Source of the DNA: Elysia chlorotica
Taxonomy: Eukaryota; Mollusca; Gastropoda; Plakobranchidae
Direction: 5' to 3'
Length of the DNA stretch: 64,000 nucleotides
Assembly (NCBI GenBank): GCA_003991915.1
Contig: RQTK01000015.1
Span: 680,085 to 744,084, forward strand
Shown: one piece after another, positions 25,901-39,500 of the stretch
Position numbering within the stretch: the stretch's first letter is position 1
How the letters are laid out: every line of letters starts with the position of its first letter
Translations under genes and position numbers: made by a program
The notes under the pieces: generated by a model
The model's input: only the letters and a program-made list of their open reading frames with translations
Database searches by the model: none
Told to the model about the DNA's origin: nothing

Positions 25901-28900
25901 TAGTAGTGGGTAGTTACATACAGCTCAGACAGGAACGTCTGTGTAAGGAAGGTAAGAGTGAGCTAGTAGTGGGTAGTTACATACAGATTGGAGAGGAACG
26001 TCTGTGTAAGGAAGTTAATGTGAAATAGTCGTAGGTAATTACATCCGAGCATATTTGGTATATGAAAATACACTGAAAAAAAAGGGTGGAGATGCAGAAA
26101 AATATACTTATTGTCTTTCTTTTAAACCGATGAGGCAGGACTTAATAAAAAGTGAAAGAGATAATGAGACCAAAAAAGTCAAATAATAATAACAAACTTT
26201 TCCAAGAGGGAGTAAGAAAAAAATGAATATAATGCCTAGAACAAAACAGAAATAGTAAAAAAAAATCCAGAAAGGTGTTCTCTTCGATCCTGCAAAGATA
26301 AAACTGTTTTGTGAAGCTTTAAAGTACATCTAGATAAGTTTTGGTTAGATTAGGTAAATATTTTTAATTTTGGGGTTTAAAAAATGTTACGACTCCTAAT
26401 TTACAATCGTTTCATAAAGAAAAAAAAATATTCTCTTGAAAACCCTTTTGTGAGGCTGATTAGAAAATGTTCTGAGTAAAAAGATAATAAATATTACACT
26501 AAAGGTTTTGCAGGATGTTACAAACCTGTAGTTCATTTTTATCAGTGAAGCCAGTAGTCCTGAGAAACTTTTCCCTCACAATCTTCACAACGGAATGTTT
26601 CAGCTGCTCTTTGAAAGCAAAATACTTGCCAGAGGAGTTCATTTCATATATCAGCTTTTGTCTCCTACAAACACATGAAAAGACTTCCGTTATCGCGAGA
26701 GCCAACTAAACCATGGAAGTATTGGATTGTTTCAGGAAAAAAGCAGATTTTAACCACTTCTAAAAAAATACTTATTTAAACTTCTTTTTTTTTACATTTA
26801 AATCTAAATTAAAGTAAAAATAATACCAACAGCATAGGTTTTCCTTGCTTTATCCTATCTTTAATTTATGAACACTTCCTTAAGAGCACATAATAAATTT
26901 TCATATTATTCAAACATAAAAACAGATAATAAATATGCAAAAGCTACATCAGAATGCTTGTTTTAATTCAAAGAATTATCAATTATTTTCTTTTTTTTTT
27001 CTGAATTACCTAGCCTCCATCGCTTCATTTGTCTGAAATTCTTGATCTTTAAGTTCTGATCCAAACTGTTCCCTGAAAAAAATGGAAATGTAGATGCAAA
27101 TGTAAAAAATAAAAAAAAATAACTGAATGTGCCGTATATTACCTACAGTATTTTGTCTGATGTTGAACTCAATATAAATGCTTAGTCAGAATCCATGAGA
27201 GTATACACTCAGTCTTTCATAAACTTAAAAAAAATTGTTTTCTAAGCTTTCTCTCAATTTCTCCTTCTTGTGGGGATAAATTTAAATTGTACTTTTTCCA
27301 CTTCTTATAATAAGGCATTATATAACTAGAAATGTGTTTTCTCAATGACAAACTAGCATTTTGTATGTATATAATGCAAATCCATAGCACAGTTATTTTG
27401 TTAAACATGAGCTTATGTATGGTCCATGATATTAAAAGAATTATATGCCCTATATGGTAGAAGTCATAGTTCAGTTCATAGATTCTGGATAACAAATTGC
27501 AATGTTATTTATTTTTTACATTGACCTACCGAAATTCTTCCAGTATTAAGTTTGCAACGCTCGCAACTTGAGCATGGAAATCTTCCACTGCCTGTGGACA
27601 ACAATTTACACTTTAACACTTTTTTACGACAATGTAAATCTGTAGTAAAACTAGCTTTGATTATACTTAACATTTTTAGTATATGCATTAGTTTTTTTAG
27701 TTATTGTTGACATCGTATATCCATTGCAATATTGTTCTGAGATTGTGCTGGACAACTAGTTGGGTGATGATAATTGAGTTATGAAATGGTCTTCTCAAGT
27801 CGATTTGTGTGGTCTTACAGTTCACGTCTGTTTTTTACATTCAGCTAATATTTGATAGTAAAGGAAGGTAAGAACGAGCTAGTAGTGGGTAGTTACATAC
27901 AGATTGGAGAGGAACGTCTGTGTAAGGAAGGTAAGAACGAGCTAGTAGTGGGTAGTTACATACAGATTGGAGAGGAACGTCTGTGTAAGGAAGGTAAGAG
28001 CGAGCTAGTAGTGGGTAGTTACATACAAATTGGAGAGGAACTTCTGTGTAAGGAAGGTAAGAACGAGCTAGTAGTGGGTAGTTACATACAGATTGGAGAG
28101 GAAGGTCTGTGTAAGGAAGGTAAGAGTGAGCTAGTAGTGGATAGTTCGTACAGCTCAGAAAGAAACGTCTGTGTTAGGAAGGTAAGAGTGAGCTAGTAGT
28201 AGGTAGTTACATACAGATTGGTGAGGAACGTCTGTGTTAGGAAGGTAAGAGTGAGCTAGTAGTGGGTAGTTACATCCAAGCATATTTGGTATATAAAATT
28301 ACACTGAAAATAAAGGGTGGAGATGCAGAAAAATATACTTATTGTCTTTCTTTTAAACCAATGAGGCAGTGTCAGAGGACACATAAAAAGTGAAAGAGAT
28401 AGTGAGACCAAAAAAGTCAAATAAAAAAAAAAAAAACTATTCCAAGAGGGAGTGAGAGTAAAATGAATATAATGCCCAAAACAAAATAGAAATACTAAAA
28501 AGAAATCCAGAAAAAAGTTCTCTTCGATCCTGGAAAGACAAAACTGTTTTGTGAATCTTTAAAGTACATCTCGATAAGTTTTTGTTAGATCAGGTAAATT
28601 TTTTAAATTTTTAGGTTTAAATAATGTTAGACTCTTAATTTACAATCATGCTAGTCCGTTTTTATAAAGAAAAAAAAGTATTCTCTTGAAAACTGTTTTG
28701 TGAGGCTGATTAGAAAATGTTCTGAGTAAAAAGATAATAATATTACACTAAAGGTTTTGCAGGATGTTACAAACCTGTAGTTCATTTTTGTCAGTGAAGC
28801 CAGTAGTCCTGAGAAACTTTTCCCTCACAATCTTCACAACGGAATGTTTCAGCTGCTCTTTGAAAGCAAAATACTTGCCAGAGGAGTTCATTTCGTATAT

Positions 28901-31900
28901 AAGCTTTTGTCTCCTAAAAACACATGAAAAGACTTCTGTTATCGGGAGAGCCATCTAAACCATGGAAGTATTGGATTGTTTCAGGAAAAAAGCAGATTAT
29001 GTATTTAATATTTATTTAAAAGTTTCTTTTTGCATTTAAATTTCAATTTGAGTAAAAATAATACTACCAGAATAACTTAAAGATAATGCTATGCTTTTTT
29101 AAATTGCCAAAAAAATTAGGTTTTCCTTGCTGTATTCTATCTTTGATTTATGAACGCTTCCTCACCAGCACATAATTCCTTTTTTATACTATCCAAACAT
29201 AAAAATGGATAGTAAATAGGTAAACTATTAAAGGCTTGCTTACGCAGCTGTGAAGATTTTCTTGACATATTATATAGATCTTTTAAATAATAATTGGTGA
29301 GTAAATAAGAAAATTCAAAAGCTACATCAGAACGCTTGTTTTAATTCAAAGAATTGTCAATTATTTTCATTTTTTGTTCTTAATTACCTAGCCTCCATCG
29401 CTTCATTTGTCTGAAATTCTTGATCTTTAAGTTCTGATCCAAACTGTTCCCTGGAAAAAATGGAAATGTAGATGCAACTGTAAAAAAAACCCACAAAAAA
29501 ACCAATGTGCTGTATAATTATTAGCTAGAATAATTTGTCTGACGTTGAACTCAATATAAATGCTTAGTCAGAATCCATTAGTATATACTCTCAGTCTTAC
29601 ATATACTTAAAAAAAAATTGTTTTCCAAGCTTTCTCTCAATTTCTCCTTCTTGTGGGGATAAATTTAAATTGTACTTTTTCCACTTCTTATAATAAGGCA
29701 TTAGAAAACTAGAAATATGTTTTCTCAATGACAAACTAGCATTTTGTACGTATATAATGCAGATCCATAGCAAAGTTATTTTGTTAAACATGAGCTTATG
29801 TAAATAAGAATTATATGCCCTAAATGGTAGAAGTTCAGTTCATAGATTCTGGATAACAAATTGCAATGTTATTTATTTTTTACATTGACCTACCGAAATT
29901 CTTCCAGTATTAAGTTTGCAACGCTCGCAACTTGAGCATGGAAATCTTCCACTGCCTGTGGACAACAATTTACTCTTTAACACTTCTTTCTTTAAAACAA
30001 TGTAAATATTTAGTAAAATTAGCTTTCATTATACTTAACATTTTTCGTATATGCAGTCGTTATTTTTAGTTATTGTTAACATACATATATCCATTGAAAT
30101 ATTGTTCAGAGATTGTGCTGGACAACTCGTTGAGTGATAATAATTGAGTTATAAAATTGTCTCCTCAAGTCGATTTGTGTGGTCTTACAGTTCACATCTG
30201 TTTTTATATTCAGCTAATATTTGATAGTAAAAATAATACAAAGTACTAAAATGTTTAATTATTAGGCCTACAGCTTTCGTTTCCTGGTAATAAACACACA
30301 TTGCTGACAATCTGTCAATACAGATACTTCAAACAAAAACATAAATGATTCTTTCACAGCTGCTATAGACTACAGAGATAGGCTGATTCTTTTTTGGACA
30401 AATATTTTTAAGTAAAATTTTGTTATTATGGTTCCATCATCTATTCCCAACTTTTCATCGCTACTAGTCTTGCTATGGAAGTTGTCATAGATCACTGCAG
30501 CCCTCTTGTTTTAATTAAACAGCTAAAAATGCTTTATTAATACTCTCAACTTAATAGCTGTTAAGCAATCTTTTTCTAGTAAATTGTTCAGTCATCCAAA
30601 AGTCTTCATGAAAAGGGCAAGTAGAAGCTTAAATGAAACAGATTTATCTAAATACAATGTACTCGTATATATTATATTTTAAAATTGAAAAAAAAAAGAA
30701 GCTCAATTCCACTTACTCTCTGTGCGCCGTCAGTCCGTTTGGGAAACATGGGCCGTGGAGGAATAAGTTCGGCAACCCTGCAAAACAACACAATGATTGA
30801 AATAAAAATCAAAGAATTATTTTGGTGTATCAAATTGGTGGTGATACAAAAGGATTGTGACATCTATTACACGTGTAGTACTACAAGGAGAGATAATCCC
30901 CTTCACAGTACTGGCAATGAAAAAGACAATATTCTCACTACATGACTAATAATGTAAAGAGAGTATAGAGACTTAAAGTTCGCCACGACAGAGCCACACC
31001 ACTTAGTCAGAGTTAATGTATCCGCCACAGAACTCAACTCACCGCTTAGCCAAAGTTAATACAGGCTTTATGAAGTCGATAACGGATAACATAATCGCAC
31101 CCTTTAGGCACCAACACTTATGAGCTATGTATGTCTAGGATGGAGCTATAATTTGACGCCAGTGCAGAGTCCCGGTCCCTCTCCTATCATTTTCACCTGA
31201 GGCGCTGTTTTTGCAATGCCACTTGTGTAGCCCAATCCAAACTCACCGTTTAGCCTCTCCCATCATTTTTGTTTTCACCTGGTGCGCTGTTTAGGCATTG
31301 CCCCTTGTGTATCCCAATCCAAACTCACCGTTTAGCCAGAGCCTCTGGCGGGCGTTTAGGAACCAGGGGTTTGTCCAGGCAGATCTCCACCATGATGTAG
31401 GAGCGCGCCTCCGTGTACTGCTGGCCCTCAACGTTCACGGGCGCCTGGCCTTCCGCCTCAGACCCAGTGTCAGACTTGACCTGGCCCAACTTGACGCAAA
31501 GGGAGGGGTGGGTTGTGTTGTAGTTGTCAGAGTGGTGTGTGTGTGTGTGGGTGATGGTTGTAGGTGGAGATCGTGAGAAGGGAGTCAGTAATGTGAGACA
31601 AGACAACGGGGAGAGGAAAGAAGAACGTAGGTGAAAGTTGTAGGTGAAGGATCATGAGACGCCAGTGGGACAACAGAGACAGAATAGACGAAGGCAGGTG
31701 TGTGTAGGTGATTGTTGTAGGTGGAGATCGTGAGAAGGGAGTCAGTAAGGTAAGACAATAGAACGGGGACAGGAAAGAAGAAGGTAGGTGAAAGTTGTAG
31801 ACGTCAGTGGGACAACAGAGACAGTCAGTGGGACAACAGAGACAGAATAGACGAAGGCAGGTGTGTGTGAGTGATTGTTGTAGGTGGAGATCGTGAGAAG

Positions 31901-33887
31901 GGAGTCAGTAAGGTGAGACAAGAGAACGGGGACAAGAAAGAAGAAGGTAGGTGAAAGTTGTAGGTGAAGGATCATGAGACGTCAGTGGGACAACAGAGAC
32001 AGAATAGACGAAGGCAGGTGTGTGTGAGTGATGGTTGTAGGTGGAGACGTGAGAAGGGTGGGGGGGGGGGGGGGCGTGAGAAGACAGTCGGTGGGACAAC
32101 CGGCAGAATCAGAAGGCAGGTGAGTAAAGAAGATCGGTTAGTCATTGGGTGGTGAATGTGGGAAGGGGTAAAAGACAAGAAAGAAGAAGGGCAGAAGTGA
32201 AAGAGGAGAAAAGAGGTCGTAAGATTAAGACGTGAAAATGATTCACAAAAAAATGAACCGATAGATAGATAGATACATAGATGGATAAAGAGAGAAAGAA
32301 ATGAGACAATTTTGAAAGACGTTTTGGTTATGTTTGTTTTGAGTTTTGGGGTGGGAAGAAAAGAATGTGGACTATGTGTGAGTAATTAATAAATCCATGA
32401 TTTTAGTGTAACAATCAAAAGATTAATCTATGATGAAACGTAACACACCTTTACTTGTTTTGAAAACAATGGTAAGAGACATTTATAACCGCTTAATGAG
32501 GAAATACAAAGCCTTCTCCTATCTCTGATTTTCATTTTTTGCCTGGAATGTACGCCCGCATGTGTAACTATTTCTTGCTCTTGTTGCTGCTATTGTTGTT
32601 TCTTTGTTTCTACAGAATTTAAACTAAAACTCTAGGGTAGTATACTGTTATAAAGATGTATTTATTTTTGGGCCAGCTATACAGTGTGCAGTATTATCCA
32701 ATGTACAAACAAGGAATGTAGATTCGGAGACGGTTAAAAAGAGAACTGGTGAAAATCTGTTTAAGATATACTGGTTTAGAATAAGTATACTGCATAGAAG
32801 AACTTTGCAAGAGATGCATAATTATAGGTTACAACTGATTCTGTCTTCCTTTTTTTTCAGAATTTAAAAATAAGCCTTTATGGTTCTACTGGGAAGGGAT
32901 TGTCGTCAGTATGAAAAAAAGGATAAAGAAAGAAAGGAGTCTAAAATACATAACGAACTTGATGCTTAGAAATCATAGTCAGACAGATAGCAGACAGACA
33001 GACAGACAGACAGGCACCTAGGCCACAGATTGACAGAGATAGTGCATCAACTCAGCTCAAATAGCCTAACCTACCCCTCTTTTAGGTTTTTTCTAAATTT
33101 TATTTTTTTCCAAATAGGACTGGCGAGTGGCATTTACATGAAAAGTAGTAGAGCTATAGGCCCTAACAACTTGGGCTGACCGTACTATTAATATAGAAGT
33201 CGATGAAATAATTATAGTTCAACAAAAAAGGCAAAAAGACAGAAGAAGTGGGACATATTATATTGGGGTCAGTGAAAAAAACAGCACTGTTTAGAAAAAA
33301 AATAACAAAAAAAAACAACTATGAAGGCAGACCATGGCTATCTTTCTCAATAAAATGAGTACATCACACAGAGTTCTAATAATAGCACTTAATAGACATC
33401 TGAGGAACATCAGTATTTCAACTGAATAAAGATTTGGTTATGAAGACACATTATATTTGTTTTTGTTTTTTTGTTGTTTTTTTTTTTGGGGGGGGGGTTC
33501 TCTTTTTTTTCTTCAAATAAATATAAAAAAATATTAGGTGTGCATGTGTACTTGTGTTTAATAATAGGGAGGCAAACGGATATAAAAAAATTACTCTCTA
33601 CATAAAGATGTGCATTTCAAATCAAGTCTTCCAGTTCACTGCAATTCTCAATCTCAGCAGGCCAGGGTTAAAAAGAATAATACATGTAATTTCACACTTA
33701 CTGCAGTAGAAACATATCAGAATAAAAATTGAAAGAGGCAATGTCATTTATATAAAACATCATCTTATTTTTTTTTTTAATTGATTGCGCGTCTTTAAAG
33801 GAAAGTCAAGAGAAGAACAATCCACAATAATATCAGTCCCCAAAATGCTGCACATAATAGTGTTCATATTCCTTTTTTTCAACCATG

Positions 33888-33954
<67 letters not shown>

Positions 33955-35058
33955 TTTCTCTCTCTCTCTCGTTCTTTCTATCATTCTCTGGATCTATCTA
34001 TAAATCTGCCTTTCCTGGCTACCCATCTATCTATCAATATACATCAGTCTTTAAAGCTCTTTCTTCTTCCATTGTGGCTAAAAATCTTCGAATCGGCCAA
34101 GTTTGGAGTCTATTTTCCAGGTCCTCAAAAACATTCAGATAAAAGTAATTCCATAGTATGGAAAAATAACTTATGCCGCTGTATAATATATATTATCTTC
34201 AGTCATTCTCAAGACTAATAGGTGAATAGTGCACAGCAAAATTCAATGTTAGTTCAAAGATTTGTTCATAATATGTGATATAACAAGGATTGATAATATT
34301 AACTCACCGAGGTATTCATTGAACAGTGTACAGAATAACACTAGTAATGGTAATTTAAAATTTTATTTGGTATAGTTTTGCTTTTCTTGTTGTCAGTTTT
34401 GATTTGCTTTTTAGGAGGCGGGGTTACTGGTTAATTTAAAAAAAAAAAATTTTTTTTACTTTATGGATCTGAATTCTTTTTTTAATAGTTTTTAACCGAT
34501 TTTGTTTAAGTGTCTTTACTATGATGGATTTTTATTGTTTTGTTCCTGATTAGTTAAATAATCATAGTGCTTTATTTTAGTTCGACTGTTGTTGTTGGTT
34601 CTTTTTGTCGTTCTTGTTTTTTCAATCGCCAAAATATATTTTTCTTAATAAATAATCTGAGCATTTTGTTCTTCACAACCAGCTCTCCCATTTAATCAAG
34701 ATTTAAGTAAGCCAATAAAACAGTGCACAGTACTATAAAAAAAAATTAGTGTACCTCACTCATAAAACCAACAGGTAATTGAGTGCAAGAAAGAACATAA
34801 AACGGTGGGAATCGTATAAACAACAACACTAATATTTATGTGTGTTGTGGATGGAAGAAGGTGGGGGTGGAGCGGAAGGGGGTGCATTCGAAATTCACTA
34901 CACGCAGTTTACACTCTTTTCATAACTCAGGGTATTCAAAATCCACAATCACACAAACCTCCATTTCACTCGAATGCTGAAGCACGCTGTTGGAGCGCTG
35001 AGAAAGAGATTTGAGAGCTTTCCAATCACACAAACTTTGAAACTACACGTGTCAACTA

Positions 35059-35146
<88 letters not shown>

Positions 35147-35784
35147 GTCTTTTGGTATATCAGAAAAAGAAAAAAAAAACCTGTCTTGTTTTGTTCTAGC
35201 TTAGATTGTACATAAATTTGAAACCATTTTTAAACCAAATAATAAAATTGATCAATGTATTATATTTATCGAGTTTGCTCTTTATTTTGTTTGTTCAAGG
35301 TACTTGTTTTATGATATTTAATCAACTTTTTTTTTAAATTGAAAAATACTGATTAATACTGTGAAATGTTACCCCAAAAATATGAAGGAGTAAAGATATA
35401 TATTTTTACAAGTAGCATGTATATAAGTTAATTGCGTCCCACCACAAAATACTGCGTTCAGCAATAATCATAAAAGACCCAATGAATAATGTTTTTCTAC
35501 TACAAGAATAAGGCTTACATTCTAGACTGTAGAGACCATAATTTTACCTAATGTTCCAACTAAAGCAACATTTTTTTCCTAAGGCGAACTACGGTTATTC
35601 TTACACATGATATTGAAAAGGTTAGGAAGAACTAAAAGAAAAACCTAGTTGGAAATTTAAAAAGGGGAGGATAACGTGGATGAGTTGTCAAGGATAAACA
35701 TATAAAGCGAGTTAGAGAGAGATGCAAAGCGAGAGAGAGACAGAGACAGCAGACAGAGAGGCAGAGAGAAAGAGAGAAACAGAC

Positions 35785-35825
<41 letters not shown>

Positions 35826-35826
35826 C

Positions 35827-35875
<49 letters not shown>

Positions 35876-36238
35876 AAACAGACGGACAGACAGACAGATA
35901 GAGAGGTGGAAGGGTTTTTTTTTTAAATTTTCACCAGGATTATTATGGTTGAGTTTAACGAATAATAGAATTGATAAATACAATTGTAAAAGATAGCTGA
36001 AACAAAAAGCAAAATGTAAAGGACTTAAAATTATTAAAGGCAATTGAAAGGTAAAGGAAAAATAGAAAGAGGTGAGGGGACAGGGGTAGATATAGAGATT
36101 GAAAAATATATTTATTTGTGAGTACAGACAACCCAATGAGGAGGTAAAGGTTTCATAAGAATTCTGAAAAGACATAAAACGTATCACAAAATTTGAGGTG
36201 GTAGAGAGACAGAGAGAGTGAGAGAGAGAGAGAGAGAG

Positions 36239-36276
<38 letters not shown>

Positions 36277-36463
36277 GAGAGTTGGAGACCCGGAACCAGA
36301 ATGATGCAGAAAGCCATAGAGACACAATGTTTGAGAGGAGAGACAAACATACACACATAGACATAGAACAGACAACCCAATGAGGAGGTAAAGGTTTCAT
36401 AAGAACTCTGGAAAGACATAAAACGAATCACAAAATTTAAGGTGGTAGAGAGAGATAGAGATA

Positions 36464-36512
<49 letters not shown>

Positions 36513-39500
36513 CGGGTAGAGACAGACGGACAGACAGACAGACACAAAGAGAATGGCAGAGAGTTGGAGAAACAGAACCAGAATGATTCAGAAAGCCATA
36601 GAGACACAACGTGTGAGAGGAGAGACAAACATACAAACAGACATAAACATAGACAACATTACACTCTTTAGTGCTACATTATTTGAGAGTACAATAAAAG
36701 TTAATGGACTAAGAGAGAAGAGACAAAGTGGGAGATAGTTAGGCAGATGTTGAACAAGAAGAGAATTGAGGTATTAGAGATGCATGTTAACAATAGTAAC
36801 TGTGCATAAGTAATGAACATTTCCAAACTGCCTAAATCAAGTATAATACTTGTCAGGAAAAAACCAATTACAAAATAGAGTAACATTATAAGAGGAAAAA
36901 AAAAGTCTCCATACGATTGTTGGTCTTGTATGTGTGCATAGACTATTACTTTTTATTCCCGCCATTTACAAAAACAAATATATCCAACCTATCCTTTTCG
37001 ATTGCTGTTGTGCTTTTTTTTTCTTCAAAATACTTTTAAAATCAATATTAACAGAAAATAAATGGTTAAAAAGTTGATATAAAATATCAAGTAAATATAT
37101 AACATTTTAATGTGCTTTTCTTTGATCATTTATATATAAATATACAAGTTTCAAATGATAAAGAAATTTAATATGCTAAACTGTTCACTGTTTAGAGAAC
37201 AATGCTGACAATTAAAAAAAAAGCATCTACATGCTTTTCTGTCTTAGTTTTCTTAAAAGCTTTCCTATAAATTTTTGGGGGTCCTTTACGTTGGTGGAGT
37301 CTAGAAGTAGCCTTAATACAATTTACACCTGTGAAAATGGTGTATATTAAAGCAAATTTTATAAATGGAAAAAAAATGAATGATAAAATAATAATGGGAG
37401 GATTCTAATATGTATCAGGAAAGGTCATTCTACTTCTACATTCCCAATTGAATATTGAAGAGGTCTATGAAAATGTTCAGCTAATTAATCAATCAAATGT
37501 TTTAAAACTTGAGTTTGATTTAAAGAATGTCTCCTGTTGGTGTGCCCCTTCCAGTTGAAATAAAAAAAAAAAAGATTTCTTCATGATATAGATTTAATCA
37601 ATGCCTTTAAAAACATCAATATTAATCGTTCAGAGTCCAACTCAGCCACTACCCATATTATTGCAAAGCTTTGATCACCCCTATTTTTATGAGCAGTGAA
37701 ATGCTATTTTTCATATATTTTTAATGCTTAATGAATATGGCAATTAGAAAAATAGTAATAATTAGTATGCGTACAAAGGACATAAATAAAATCAAGTTAT
37801 ATTGAGGATAACTATAATTTCAAAAATGGAAAATACCATGACCCTTAATGCATGCATTACACTTGATGTAAAACTGAAGAAAAAATTTTAAGGGTACGAA
37901 ACGCCTGCAAAATGGCCCAATATAAAAATAAGTTGAAGCAGGAATAATGAAGTGAGGAAAATAAAATAACAGGATAACACAAGGGAGCCCACCGTTACAG
38001 TACTTCTCCTCAACGGCTCTTTAGTGATAGGGTCCTGTAGTAAATTATCAGTGACATCAAAATGAGAAATGCCAAATCGAAGCTTTAAAGAGTTTCAAGT
38101 GAATTTCTCTAATGATATAATTATAAGATTGACACATCTTTACTAACCATTTTTTTAAAAATCGTACCCACCCTGATTCTCTCTATTTAAATAAATGGTT
38201 ACCTCAGGTGCACAATGTTCTATCACATTTCTAACATCCTCTAAATATCTAGTATTTTAGAAATGAGATAAGACATTATATAACTGTGGTGACAAAATGG
38301 AAACATAATATACTGTAGTATGTGAAACTGGGTCACTTATCCAAAGAGTTAAGCTGCATCATTAAATCTATCAAGGCTAAGAGAAACATGGTTTTAATAC
38401 ATCAACATGAGATATAGGAACTAATAAAATTGAAAGACATCCTAATATTTTTCATATGAAAAGAGCAGAAAAAAAATTAATGAGGATGATTTCTGGAAAC
38501 CAATACGCAAAAATAAAAAAATGAGGATTCATTTTCCAAAAAATCACTGTTATATTACATTAGCAAGGTTTCAGCAGAAAATGTTTTTTTGTTATAGAAA
38601 GACGGATCCAATTTTTTTTTACAATAAATGTTTGAAAAACAATTCAAACAATGAACCTTTCCCTATTCACATTGTATAACAATCAATACTTTGTTGAAAG
38701 TCTGAGGAATAAATATTACTTATATAGGGTAAAAAAAACAAATATTGAAAATAACTCAAGTTTCAGTAGCATCAATAATATCTAAGGAAAAACATACAAA
38801 ATATACAAATTAAGCTGGCATCTTACACATTCAAACTAATATAACAGCCTGCTACTGCCTACTGAAAAAAAAAGATATTGGCTATCATTAAAACTATTGA
38901 AAACACTAGCCAACAAGTTTGCAGCCACGATTTCTTCCTTTCTTTCTTTTTCTTAAAAACAACATTGCAAATCTAATGCAGGGCTTAAAAAAGTGAGGTT
39001 ACTTACTCCTTTTTTTGGATCCTTCTTTTCTGCTTCCTTCTCTTTCCCCCCTTTCTTAGGGGCAGGTGATGCAGTGGTTCGGTTCAACATGTTGAAAGCA
39101 ATTTTTGTGGCTTCATCTGATATTCCACTGCGCCTCTTTGTCTGCAATAAAGTTGTATAGGGAGTAATGACAATTTAATCTGAATGACTCTGTTATTGTT
39201 GTTACTGCTGTTGTTTTTATTATAATTACTTTTGTTGCTGTTGTTGTGTTTGTTATTATTGTTTTTGTGACCCTACACTCAAGATCTGGATGAAGTCTCA
39301 AAATCAGTAAAAAAAATATATATGAACTTAGGAATATTATAATAAATTAATTTCCTTTTGTTGTGTATTAGGATTCATGAAACTTTTTGAAGTATTAATT
39401 ACTCAAGACTCCTCGTTGCAAAATAAGATAACAGGTATAATTAAAAAACAAAATATTTTGAATCACTTATACACAGTTTATGAGAGTGGGTGTGTTCTTC

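Larger units (their letters stand above)
25745..30233. repeat. Tandem segmental duplication holding three CFAP70 exons
   Basis: Copy A is about 25745-27863 and copy B about 27864-30233, both in direct orientation. Each starts with the 63-bp minisatellite and ends with the intronic sequence TCAGCTAATATTTGATAGTA. The junction is visible near 27863, where that sequence runs straight into AGGAAGGTAAG of the satellite. Introns differ by substitutions and several indels; exons are almost unchanged. Confidence 0.92.
31490..37992. other. CFAP70 intron 12, repeat-rich
   Basis: A 6.5-kb intron dominated by microsatellites and local duplications: a ~160-bp minisatellite next to exon 13, GATA, GACA, CT, ATT and GA tracts, and a 244-bp tandem duplication. 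No other coding sequence was recognised; long Ser/Leu-rich frames here are repeat artefacts. Confidence 0.8.

Noticed and set aside
25624-26028. 134-codon plus-strand frame with a 21-residue repeat
   Set aside because: The 63-bp minisatellite is a multiple of three, so any open frame repeats. The unit is explained by the minus-strand exon edge.
27852-28196. 114-codon plus-strand repeat frame
   Set aside because: Same minisatellite as above, second array.
31298-31606. Plus- and minus-strand frames of about 92 codons near 31.4 kb
   Set aside because: The plus frame is antisense to CFAP70 exon 13. The minus frame contains that exon, but its extension upstream is intron repeat.
35657-36545. Long Ser/Leu/Cys-rich minus-strand frames, up to 247 codons
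   Set aside because: They arise from GA and ACAG microsatellites plus a tandem duplication; no conserved domain.
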